NCBI GenBank assembly: GCA_964036045.1
Contig: OZ038380.1
Span: 184,164,185 to 184,228,184, forward strand
Reading direction: 5' to 3'
DNA length: 64,000 nt
Source: Eutreptiella sp. 'Long Island Sound 2002'
Taxonomy: Eukaryota > Euglenozoa > Euglenophyceae > Eutreptiales > Eutreptiaceae
Part shown: one piece after another, positions 1 through 9,100 of the stretch
How the letters are laid out: every line of letters begins with the position of its first letter
How positions within the stretch are numbered: position 1 is the stretch's first letter
Notes under the pieces: model-generated
The model's database searches: none
What the model was told of the DNA's origin: nothing
What the model saw: the letters and a program-made list of their open reading frames with translations, nothing else
Made by a program: the position numbers and the translations under genes

Positions 1-2013
1 GGACACGGCATGTACTGTCCTGCCGACTGCTCCTGCAGATTCCAGCGAGATGCTGAGCTCCAAACGCTCAAAGATCAAATGCACCTCATCATTGAAACGC
101 TGGGAATAAAAAATCTTTTCAAGACGCACATGCGGTCTGAGGGCGCCTCATCGGTGGAACAAGCAACAGAGCCGTCGGAGGAGGCGACAGAAATTTTTTC
201 AATTGCTCCTTCGGTGGACTCCAGGACCACCGATGCAAGGATCAGCAGGACCAAGCTAAAGGAAAGGGTTAAAATCTCTCGATCTGAGAGTAGGACGGCG
301 AAGGCTAGGACTGAGGCTCAGAATGCCAAGCGAACTGCCTCCCGTACTGCCCCTCCTGCTGCTGATTCCAATGCCTTAGCCCAGCTGTTGCTCGCCCAGA
401 CCCTCGCCGGAGCTGGTGTGGCGAATGATGCCGCCAAGGTGTCTGCCATTACGGCCGGTGTTGGGCTGGATTCGCTTCTTAATCCTACTTCATTGCGATT
501 TCCTCAGGTTGCTAAGCAACCGAAGTATAATGGGAACCCTCGACGTTGGCCTCAGTTCCAACGGGAATTTAAACTGTGGGTTAAGACTCAAAAACTCCAA
601 GATGATCAGTTCCTGATGGCCCTCTTGGATTGCCTTGAGGGAGCGCCGGCCAACACTTGGCTCAGAACTTGGAGTGATCGCGAGGATACAAGTTCCCCCC
701 TTACCTTTGATGAGGTGTGGGAACAGTTGGAGGTACGTGGATCCCGGCTGCCAGAGGACCATTACCACCAAATGTTGAAGAATTTTCCTTCATTCTCGCG
801 ATTAATTTTGCACGAAGTGCAACACAAAAAACAGCGCTTCTGGAATCTAGTGGAAGAAGCTGAACATTCAGGCGAAAAATTTTCTAGTGCCGAGCTGAAA
901 AATCTGATTTTTGACAAGATCCCCTCAGAAACTGCCGCCACCCTTCGGAACAAACAGTCCGAAGAAAAGGTCAAGACCTGGTGGGCGGAGGTGGATGGCT
1001 TCGATGCCTCTGCCAACAAGTTCACCGTCAGGGAAGCACTTCAAAAGTGTTCCCCCACGTCGTTTTCCAAGGTGAAATTCACTGAAAACACGTGGAAAAT
1101 CAAGTTTAATGAACACGAGGATCGGGACTTGTTTGTCCAAGTCCTCAACAGGGGAGTAAGCTTCCATGGCCATCGCCTGAAGGCCAAAAACTGGGTGTTT
1201 TCGTTCACCCCGAAGGAACTCTGGGAAGAGGTTGAGCAGCTTGCCGACGCCGCCAATCAGAATTTCCATGAGGGTCTTGGGGGAAACAAGAATACCCAGC
1301 AAAACACCCAAAATGCGGCCCAAAAGGGCAACAAAAAGGTGAATGACACCCGGAATGTTCAGGATCACTGTAGCATCTGCCTTCTTTTAGGTTCTACGAA
1401 CCGAGCTAAGACGCATTCCACTGGTAATCACCGATGGTCTCCTTACGATCACAAGGTGATTGGTGAAAATATCAGTAATCCGCAGAATTCAGACAGGAAT
1501 GACAGACAGGTGCACGGTGGGAAGGCTGGAAAAGGGAATCCGACCCCCTCCGGTGGAAAAAAAAATCCTGGAGGCCCTGGCGGGTCCCAAGGCACAGGAA
1601 ATCGGACTCCATCCGGCTCCGGAGGACAGCCGAATGGCCAGAAAAATCCCAATAGCAACGCCGGAGGCGGAAATCGAAATCCAGGCCAAACCCCTCAATC
1701 CGGTACAAACAAGGGAAATGCTCCAGGATTCCAGGGTAAGGGTAAGGGAAATCCTTCGGGAACCCCTTTCTCTGGTAAGGGCAGAGGGCGTGGCGACGGT
1801 GGAGGTCCATCATCCAGCGGCCGTGGCCGTGGACGTGGAAAGGGCAACCATCGTGTGGATCAGGCCTCAGGTGCAGATCAGTTGTCCGATGCGGATCGAG
1901 ATTACGCTGAAAATGCCTTGAATCCAGCAGATGATCCGCTCCAAGATGAGTGGGTCGACGAATCAGGGTGTGTTCATAATGTTAACGCAGCCACTGGAGG
2001 TCAGAACGCCTAG
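1..2013 (+). CDS. gag: Gag polyprotein of element A (5'-partial)
   Basis: The frame is open from base 1 and ends at TAG 2011-2013; the start is outside the window. It aligns along its length with the C-terminal two thirds of element B Gag. It has a basic Ala/Arg-rich linker, then a capsid-like region beginning PKYNGNPRRWPQF (about residues 173-310 of the visible part), which resembles retrotransposon Gag domains that open with a 'P.f.G....W..F' motif. A CSIC...H...H putative zinc-binding cluster follows, then a long Gly/Asn/Arg-rich nucleic-acid-binding tail ending in RGRGRGKG repeats. No frameshift or internal stop is seen. The protein would form the particle and package element RNA. The stop is followed in the same frame by the pol reading frame, as in element B. 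Confidence 0.88.
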   Translation, partial: GHGMYCPADCSCRFQRDAELQTLKDQMHLIIETLGIKNLFKTHMRSEGASSVEQATEPSEEATEIFSIAPSVDSRTTDARISRTKLKERVKISRSESRTAKARTEAQNAKRTASRTAPPAADSNALAQLLLAQTLAGAGVANDAAKVSAITAGVGLDSLLNPTSLRFPQVAKQPKYNGNPRRWPQFQREFKLWVKTQKLQDDQFLMALLDCLEGAPANTWLRTWSDREDTSSPLTFDEVWEQLEVRGSRLPEDHYHQMLKNFPSFSRLILHEVQHKKQRFWNLVEEAEHSGEKFSSAELKNLIFDKIPSETAATLRNKQSEEKVKTWWAEVDGFDASANKFTVREALQKCSPTSFSKVKFTENTWKIKFNEHEDRDLFVQVLNRGVSFHGHRLKAKNWVFSFTPKELWEEVEQLADAANQNFHEGLGGNKNTQQNTQNAAQKGNKKVNDTRNVQDHCSICLLLGSTNRAKTHSTGNHRWSPYDHKVIGENISNPQNSDRNDRQVHGGKAGKGNPTPSGGKKNPGGPGGSQGTGNRTPSGSGGQPNGQKNPNSNAGGGNRNPGQTPQSGTNKGNAPGFQGKGKGNPSGTPFSGKGRGRGDGGGPSSSGRGRGRGKGNHRVDQASGADQLSDADRDYAENALNPADDPLQDEWVDESGCVHNVNAATGGQNA

Positions 2014-2671
2014 GGGAGCCACGAAAATCGCCCCTCCCCAGGCGATTTCAGGCATGATCCCCAGATTCCTTCTCGACCACTACTTGATGTAGGGTCGCTT
2101 GTCTCCTCTCCCCTGGATCCGGCAGCGGATCCTTCTGTTGTAGTGGACGAGGTTGGTGTACAGTCCAAGCACAGGGCCCGTCAGTTTGTCACAAAGCTGT
2201 GGGTCTCTGATCGCAAGGGAAATTTCCACCTCGCCACTTGTTTGTGTGACAATGGATCAGAGGTAAATCTCCAATCCAATTCTTTCTTACCCGACGACTG
2301 CGTGTTTGAGTCGCCTCATCCTGTTACCCTCGAGGGAGTTTCTGGACATTCTCTCGCAGGTGGGCAACGCGGTTGTTATATATCAACTCATTTGGTCGCT
2401 CAAGACCTTTGGGAAGAAGGCAATGTGGAGGAAGTTATCCTTAAGGATGACTACTTCTATCGTGCCGACATAAAGTATGACCTTTACTTGGGCCATCCTT
2501 GGCTTAGCAAGAACAGGGTGGCGCCCGTAGGTCATCGGCGTTGTTTTTTGCTGGAGTCAGGTCCCTTGGAGCGTCCTGAATTTCGTTTTTTGCACGCAGG
2601 GTTTAAAAGTGCAGAAGAATTTTTGAAGCGAAAGGTTACACCAAAATTTGGCGAAGATGTCACCATTGCAG
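2014..2671 (+). pseudogene. pol: Pol of element A, protease part, cut by insertion
   Basis: This lies in the same frame as the upstream Gag after a single TAG codon, with no other stop up to the insertion point. It encodes an aspartic-protease-like domain: LCDNGSEVNL carries the D-N-G variant of the retropepsin D-[ST]-G motif, and YLGHPWL about 80 residues later matches the family's 'lG..wL' motif. The reading frame runs two codons into the LTR of element B and stops (TAA at 2674-2676). The rest of this Pol continues at 13425. An alternative start at GTG 2143 is possible but is not needed if readthrough operates. Confidence 0.85.
2667..2671 (+). repeat. Target-site duplication, left copy (TGCAG)
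   Basis: TGCAG precedes the TGTAAG start of the element B 5' LTR and recurs directly after the 3' LTR at 13425-13429. In the homologous uninterrupted sequence of element B (around 6729-6735) the motif occurs once, followed by AGGTGAATG. This shows that B inserted here with a 5-bp duplication. Confidence 0.97.
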
Positions 2672-3203
2672 TGTAAGTGCGGCTAGCCCCATCTGCTCAG
2701 ATTTTCAGACATTCTGCCCAGATTGGCTACATTTTGGTCATTTTCGTTGCTTCGGCGGAATTGCCGCCTCGCAGCTCAGTCACAGGATATTTCCTATATA
2801 TTTCTGATATGCCGGATTTGATTCCGCGGTCCATTTCCCGTAAATCCGCCGCGTTCCGCTATTTTAGCTGGAATCGCCATTTGCCGCTGACGCGCGCTCG
2901 CGGGCCAGATCGGCCAAACATTTTTACATAAATGGATTATTTAAATTCTTTCAGACAGTTTTGGACACTCAGATGTATTTAGAATAATTCGCATCAATTT
3001 TCTTCATAGACTGGGATTTTCTGCCGGATAACAATCAGCATGGACCTTGCTTCTGTTGTCGCTGCTCTCGCCTCTGTTGGTGTCCGAGTATCCGGTTCCA
3101 CCCCCAATAACAACATCCAGGGAGACTCCTCGCGTGCCTGCCCCACTGGTCTTGCCGGCCCCGAGCCCTCCGGCACCCACAACGACCCAGGGCAGCACTT
3201 TCA
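2672..3203 (+). repeat. Element B 5' LTR
   Basis: 532 bp, beginning TGTAAGTGCGG and ending GCACTTTCA, so it has the 5'-TG...CA-3' ends typical of LTRs. It matches 12893-13424 at all but three positions. A TATATAT box lies at 2795-2801. The gag start codon is at 3040, so the last 164 bp of the LTR are coding. Confidence 0.96.
2795..2801 (+). promoter_or_regulatory. Putative TATA box in LTR
   Basis: TATATAT sits 124 bp into the LTR and is conserved in the 3' LTR of B and in the diverged LTR of A (CCTATATATTTC). It lies about 240 bp before the gag ATG, suitable for U3/R transcription. No transcript evidence is available; this is motif-based inference. Confidence 0.45.
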
Positions 3204-6075
3204 TGGTAGCAGAGGCTACCTGAATGTTGTTCCTTTGGTGTCCCAACCACAGCTAGCTCCCCAGTACGGCCCCGTAGACTCCGCCACCTCCGGAGACGTA
3301 ACGATTACGCTGCCGTGGTGCTGTGCGAACGAGGCCTTGAGAGGAATGCCTTGCGCAAGCCCAAATTGCCCAAGAAGGGCACAAATCAGCAGCTGTGGAG
3401 GCCCAGATTACAATCAAGATCCCAGTCGAAATTGGCCATCAAGCAGCTGGAATCTCCCAGCCTACGCTAATGGCAACGCTCCGGTGGAGCTTACGGACCT
3501 GGCAGGTACCAATACTCCCTATCAGTGTCCACATTTTGAGACCATCGACGCCGACATTGACGACATTGAGATGGGTGGTCCAGGTGAGGTACCTACCTAC
3601 AATCGACCAGCCTCATGGGCACAATGGGACAACCATTTGTCTTCCGAAGTGACCCGTAACCTTGAGGCGCTTGAGGCCCTTTGTCTATTAGCCACGTCTA
3701 AGCTGATAGGACAAGAAAGAATCGCCTCTGATTTTTTATTTGAATATGTTTTCCTCCTTCAAGAAGAAATTAAGACCAGGATGTGGTGGTGTTCTCAAGA
3801 AGATGAATCTTTTGCCATTTTTGTGCAGATCTGGGAGGCAAGTCCCTTCCCGAAGGAGAAGACCAAGGCACCTGTTGCCGGGCCCTCCGCCCCTCATCCC
3901 TCTGTCTCCATCCGCGACGATCTAGCCGCCGCGGTTGAGGAAGGAATTTTAGAGGCAGCTAGGCAGGCAAGCCTGGAAATTAGGACTGAAGGAGCTCCCC
4001 AAGTGGACTCCTGGCTGCGAACCACTGAGATTAGCGGTCCGACAGCCTGCTCAGGCCCTTCAGGACACGGTATGTACTGTCCTGCCGACTGCTCTTGCAG
4101 ATTACAGCGAGATACTGAGCTCCAATTGCTCAAAGATCAAATGCAACTCATCATTCAGACGTTGGGAATTAAAGATCTTTTCAAGACCCACATGAGGTCT
4201 GAGGGCGCATCATCGGTGGAACAAACAACAGAACCGTCGGAGGAGGCGACAGAAATTTTTTCGATTGCTCCTTCGGTGGACTCTAAGACCACCGACGCAA
4301 GGATCAGCAGGACTAAGCTAAAGGAAAGGGTTACAATCTCTCGATCTCAGAGTAGATCGGCGAAGGCTAGGACTGAGGTTCAAAATGCCAAACGAACTGC
4401 CTCCCGTACTACCCTTCCTGCTGTTGATTCCAATGCAATTGCCCAGATGTTGCTCGCCCAGACCCTCGCCGGAGCTGGTGTGGCTAATGATGCCGCCAAG
4501 GTGTCTGCCATTACGGCCGGTGTTGGGCTGGATTCACTCCTAAGTCCTACTTCATTGCGACTTCGTCAGGTTGCCAAGCAGCCGAAGTATAATGGGAACC
4601 CCAGACGTTGGCCTCAGTTTCAACGGGAATTTAAACTGTGGGTTAAGACTCAAAAACTCCAGGATGATCAGTTCCTGATGGCGCTCTTGGACTGCCTTGA
4701 GGGAGCGCCGGCCAATACTTGGCTCAGGACCTGGAGTGATCGTGAAGATTCAAGTTCCCCCCTTACCTTTGATGAGGTGTGGGAACAGTTGGAGGTACGT
4801 GGATCCCGGCTGCCTGAGGACCATTACCACCAGATGTTGAAGAATTTTCCTTCATTCTCTCGATTAATCTTGCACGAAGTGCAGGACAAGAGACAGCGCT
4901 TCTGGAATCTCGTAGAGGAATCTGAACATTCAGGCGAAAAATTTTCCAGTGCCGAGCTGAAAAATCTGATTTTTGACAAGATCCCCTCAGAAACTGCCGC
5001 CACCCTTCGGAATAAACAGTCCGAAGAAAAGGTCAAGACCTGGTGGGCGGAAGTCGATGGCTTCGACGCCTCGGCAAACAGGTTTACCGTCAGGGAGGCA
5101 CTTCAAAAGTGCTCCCCCACGTCGTTTACCAAGGTGAAATTCACTGAAAACACGTGGAAAATCAAATTTAATGAACACGAGGATCGGGACTTGTTTGTCC
5201 AAGTCCTCAACAGGGGAGTAAGTTTCCACGGCCATCGCCTGAAGGCCAGGAACTGGGTGTTTTCGTTCACCCCGCAGGAACTGTGGGAAGAGGTTGAGAG
5301 GCTCGCTGACGCCGCCAATCAAAATTTCCATGAGGGTCTTGGGGGAAACAGGAATACCCAGCAAAACACCCAAAATGGGGCCCAAAAGGGCAACAAAAAG
5401 GTGAATGACACCCGGAATGTTCAGGATCATTGTAGCATCTGCCTTCTTCTAGGTTCTACGAACCGAGCTAAGACACATTCTACTGGTAATCACCGATGGT
5501 CTGCTTACGATCACAAGGTGATTGGTGAAAATGTCAATAATTCGCAGAATTCAGACAGGAATGACAGACAGGTGCATGGTGCAAAGGGGAAAAAGGGTAA
5601 TTCGACCCCGTCCGGTGGGAACAAAAATACTGCAGGCCCTGGCGGGTCCCAAGGCAAAGGAAATCGGACTCCATCCGGCTCCGGAGGACAGCCGAATGGC
5701 CAGACAAGTCCCAATGGCAACGCCGGAGGCGGAAATCGAAATCCAGGCCAAACCCCTCAATCCGGTACAAACAAAGGAAATGCTCCAGGATCACAGGGTA
5801 AAGGTAAGGGAAATCCTTCAGGAACCCCTTTCTCTGGTAAGGGCAGAGGGCGTGGCGACGGTGGTGGTCCATCATCCGGCGGCCGTGGCCGTGGACGTGG
5901 AAAGGGCAACCATCGTGTGGATCAGGCCTCAGGTGTAGACCAGGTGTCCGATGCGGATCGAGATTATGTCGAAAATGCCCTGAATCCAGCAGATGATCCG
6001 TTCCAAGATGAATGGATCGACGAATCAGGCTGTGTTCACAACGTTAACGCAGCAGCTGGAGGTCAGAACGCCTAG
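3040..6075 (+). CDS. gag: Gag polyprotein of element B, started within the LTR
   Basis: A 1011-residue ORF from ATG 3040 to TAG 6073-6075. The first 55 residues are encoded by the LTR and the next few by the primer-binding site. A N-terminal region of about 330 residues without recognised motifs follows, with a Cys-rich MYCPADCSCR segment, a Ser/Glu-rich stretch and a basic linker. The capsid-like region begins PKYNGNPRRWPQF at about residue 515. A CSIC...H...H cluster is near residue 797, and the Gly/Asn/Arg-rich tail ends with RGRGRGKG. The length is large for a chromovirus Gag. The start is supported by element A's 3' LTR, where the first 22 codons differ from B only at synonymous sites. 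No lesions are seen. The product would assemble cytoplasmic particles. Confidence 0.9.
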   Translation: MDLASVVAALASVGVRVSGSTPNNNIQGDSSRACPTGLAGPEPSGTHNDPGQHFHGSRGYLNVVPLVSQPQLAPQYGPVDSATSGDVTITLPWCCANEALRGMPCASPNCPRRAQISSCGGPDYNQDPSRNWPSSSWNLPAYANGNAPVELTDLAGTNTPYQCPHFETIDADIDDIEMGGPGEVPTYNRPASWAQWDNHLSSEVTRNLEALEALCLLATSKLIGQERIASDFLFEYVFLLQEEIKTRMWWCSQEDESFAIFVQIWEASPFPKEKTKAPVAGPSAPHPSVSIRDDLAAAVEEGILEAARQASLEIRTEGAPQVDSWLRTTEISGPTACSGPSGHGMYCPADCSCRLQRDTELQLLKDQMQLIIQTLGIKDLFKTHMRSEGASSVEQTTEPSEEATEIFSIAPSVDSKTTDARISRTKLKERVTISRSQSRSAKARTEVQNAKRTASRTTLPAVDSNAIAQMLLAQTLAGAGVANDAAKVSAITAGVGLDSLLSPTSLRLRQVAKQPKYNGNPRRWPQFQREFKLWVKTQKLQDDQFLMALLDCLEGAPANTWLRTWSDREDSSSPLTFDEVWEQLEVRGSRLPEDHYHQMLKNFPSFSRLILHEVQDKRQRFWNLVEESEHSGEKFSSAELKNLIFDKIPSETAATLRNKQSEEKVKTWWAEVDGFDASANRFTVREALQKCSPTSFTKVKFTENTWKIKFNEHEDRDLFVQVLNRGVSFHGHRLKARNWVFSFTPQELWEEVERLADAANQNFHEGLGGNRNTQQNTQNGAQKGNKKVNDTRNVQDHCSICLLLGSTNRAKTHSTGNHRWSAYDHKVIGENVNNSQNSDRNDRQVHGAKGKKGNSTPSGGNKNTAGPGGSQGKGNRTPSGSGGQPNGQTSPNGNAGGGNRNPGQTPQSGTNKGNAPGSQGKGKGNPSGTPFSGKGRGRGDGGGPSSGGRGRGRGKGNHRVDQASGVDQVSDADRDYVENALNPADDPFQDEWIDESGCVHNVNAAAGGQNA
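3204..3215 (+). promoter_or_regulatory. Primer-binding site, initiator tRNA-Met type
   Basis: TGGTAGCAGAGG starts at the first base after the LTR. It is complementary to the 3' end CCTCTGCTACCA found in many eukaryotic initiator Met tRNAs, the usual primer of chromoviruses. Here it lies inside the Gag reading frame and is translated as part of FHGSRGY. Confidence 0.85.
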
Positions 6076-6101
6076 GGGAGCCACGAAAATTGCCCCTCCC
6101 C
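6073..6101 (+). promoter_or_regulatory. Gag-Pol stop codon with hairpin (candidate readthrough signal)
   Basis: Gag ends AAC GCC TAG GGG AGC and the same frame stays open into protease with no other stop. The last G of the stop plus GGGAG (6075-6080) can pair with CTCCCC (6096-6101) around a 15-nt loop. The same arrangement occurs in element A at 2011-2039, with one base changed in the loop. Gammaretroviruses make Gag-Pol by reading through a UAG; that this element does the same is inference from the frame and the conservation. Confidence 0.6.
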
Positions 6102-9100
6102 AGGCGATTTCAGGCATGATCCCCAGATTCCAGATCGACCATTACTTGATGTAGGGTCGCTTGTCTCCTCTCCCCTGGATCCGGCAGCGGATCCTTCTGT
6201 TGTAGTGGACGAGGTTGGTGTACAGTCCAAGCACAGGGCTCGTCAGTTTGTCACAAAGCTGTGGGTCTCTGATTGCAAGGGAAATTTCCACCTCGCCACT
6301 TGTTTGTGTGACAATGGATCAGAGGTAAATCTCCAATCCAATTCATTCTTACCCGACGACTGCGTGTTTGAATCGCCTCATCCTGTTACCCTCGAGGGAG
6401 TTTCTGGACATTCTCTCGCAGGTGGGCAACGCGGTTGTTATATATCAACTCATTTGGTCGCTCAAGACCTTTGGGAAGAGCAAAATGTGGAAGAAGTTGT
6501 CCTTAAGGATGACTACTTCTATCGTGCTGACATAAAGTATGACCTTTATTTGGGCCATCCTTGGCTTCGCAAGAACAGGGTAGCGCCCGTAGGTCATCGT
6601 CGTTGTTTTTTGCTGGAGTCAGGTCCCTTGGAGCGTCCTGAATTTCGTTTTTTGCACGCAGGGTTTAAAAGTGCAGAAGAATTTTTGAAGCAAAAGGTGA
6701 CACCAAAATTTGGTGAAGATGTCACCATTGCAGAGGTGAATGGGAGTGCCGATTACTCCCAAGAGTTAGAATGTCTTCGTAGGGACTCCCAGCCACGACG
6801 CCCTTCGCGCTGGCACTCTTCATCCTACAGAGTTGTCGACAAATGGCGCGATGCAATTTGTGAATACTTTCATGAACATCATTCCTTTTGGCCCCAGTAT
6901 GATGCCTTTGCTAACCGTATGAACAAGCGCTTTGACAAGCACTTTAGCGACGCTTGGACCCACAAATGGGACAAGAAGTTGTGGATTAATCCTCCGTTTC
7001 ACTTAATCCAGCAGGTCATCCACAAAATCAAGCAAGATAAAACCCAGGCAATTTTAGTTGTGCCCTTGTGGGACGACAAGCCTTGGTTTCAGGAATTACA
7101 AGACATTTGTGTAGATTACATCGAACTTCCCAGGAAGATTAAGCTGTATGCCAGGGACGACACAGGTCCCCTGCCACAGCGGTCCTGGAGTTCGCTTGCA
7201 TTCCTGGTGGATGGAAAGCTTTCTGACTCTAATTCTGCTGATTCTAGTACAGATTCCTGTGTTGGGTCTGAATCTGAGGTTGAGCGTGGTACTGATGATG
7301 AATCTATTTTTTCTGATTTTTGTCCGTCAGATACCCAAGGTGATTCAACGTCCAATGGATCCGCCTCGTCTCCCTCTTCCCCAATACGGTCGACATCGAA
7401 AAGAATCTTCAGTGCACGGGCGAGGAAAAATCTCCAATCGCGCCGCAAATTCAGAGTTTTTTATGAAAAACCCCCTGTGGAAGCTTTCATGCATCCTTTC
7501 GAGGACCTGGATCACGAAGAGAATCTCTGGGATTTCGACACAAGACCCACCTATCTTCAAGAGGCAGTGGATACGGACCTGTTTAGGGACATCCGTAAGA
7601 AGATTCTTCCTGCCAAAGCCGAAGAAGTCGCCAAAGTTTTTTCGACAGCAATTCCTGGTGATCAGGTGGACACTGAATTGTGTTCCAAGTCAAGAGAAAA
7701 GATTTTTGAGGAACGGAAGGACACAACCCTTTCAGGGAAGTTGATCAAAGACCCCCCTGTCCGTGGACAGTTCGGTGAAGCCTTCATCGAGCTTCGTGAA
7801 GGGTACAAGGCAAAAAAACAGCGCCCTTATGAAAATCATGGACACAAACATGAGATCCTCAGAAAAATCATCGAGAGAAATCTCAGGGAATTTGGTTGGC
7901 TTGAGGGTTGTTTGACCAGCGAATGGTGCTGTTCACCCTTCACAGTCCCGAAGCCACCGCCTGCAGACCAGAACACCATTGATGGTTGGCGAATGGTTGT
8001 TGATTTTCGCAATCTCAACGCCGAAACCAAGGCGGATTCGCACCCCCTGCCCCTCATTGAGGAGGAAATCGCTAAGAGGGAAAGAGGTCGTTTGTTCTCT
8101 GTGCTGGATCTCCGTCACGGCTTTCACCAAATGCCGTTGAGGAAGGACAGCCGACCTCTCACCTGTATGTGCACGCCATGTGGCCCAGTCCAATGGACCG
8201 TCATGCCCATGGGGCTGAAGAACGCCCCCTCATTTTTTCCAAGAATGATGGAGGATGTGCTGTTCACAACCCATCCTGAGCTTCGTGCCTTCGTGAGTGT
8301 GTACATAGATGACATAATCATCGCGACGGAAGGGGAGGGACTGACCGAAGCCGAGCTGGTGGCCCTACATGAGAAGCAGCTGAACCAAGTTTTGGACATT
8401 CTTGACGCCAATCAGCTGATTTGTGGGCCAAAGAAGGGAAAATTATTTTTAAAATCAGTCGAATTTTGTGGTTCTCTCCTAGAGAATGGCACCCGACGAC
8501 CCAGTCCAGGGAAGCTCGTCGCTATTCAGAAGTGGAAGCGCCCTGAGACGATCACGGAGTTGAGAGGATTCCTGGGTTGTTGCAATTTTTACCACACTTT
8601 TGTGCCGAATTATGCCAAATTTGCTGCCCCCCTCACTGAATTATTGAAGGTAGGGAGAGATGCGGGCAAGGCAGGTTCAAAGGTTCGTGTCAAGTGGACT
8701 GACGAGTGCGAGGAGGCCTTCCATCACTTGAAGGCGGCCCTCTGTGAAGTCGCCACGTTGCATGTGCCCCAATTTGACCGACCCTTCTACATTAGAACCG
8801 ACGCATCTAGGTACGCGATCGGAGCTGTCCTTGAACAGGTTGATGAAGCCACTGGCGATCATTACCCTCTTGCATTTTGGTCTCGGAAGCTAGCCCCACG
8901 CCAAATGCAATGGTCGCCGCGTGAGCAAGAGACTTACGCCATCATCTGTGCTTTAAAAAAGTACCAATCGTGGGTTGGCACCAATCGAGTCGAGGTCCTG
9001 ACGGATCATCGATCTCTGGAGTATTGGGCCACCGAACACATTGATACTGTCGCGAGCCCAGCTGGTCGACGGGCCAGATGGCACGAATTTCTCAGTCTGT

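Larger units (their letters stand above)
1..2671 (+). mobile_element. Chromovirus element A, 5' part (interrupted)
   Basis: Internal part of a Ty3/gypsy LTR retrotransposon that enters the window in mid-gag. It is closely related to element B over gag and the protease. It breaks off in the protease-downstream coding region at the TGCAG sequence where element B is inserted; the coding sequence resumes at 13425. Its 5' LTR, primer site and first part of gag lie outside the window. The two parts were one element before the nested insertion. Confidence 0.93.

Noticed and set aside
925-1368. Antisense ORFs of 60-170 codons through gag and pol of both elements
   Set aside because: They mirror the codon structure of the sense genes and contain no recognisable domain.
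6073-6075. UAG reassigned to an amino acid in this genome
   Set aside because: No other in-frame TAG occurs in over 2000 intact codons of gag and pol of B, and the TAG at 13651 replaces Trp, not Gln or Leu as in known UAG reassignments.
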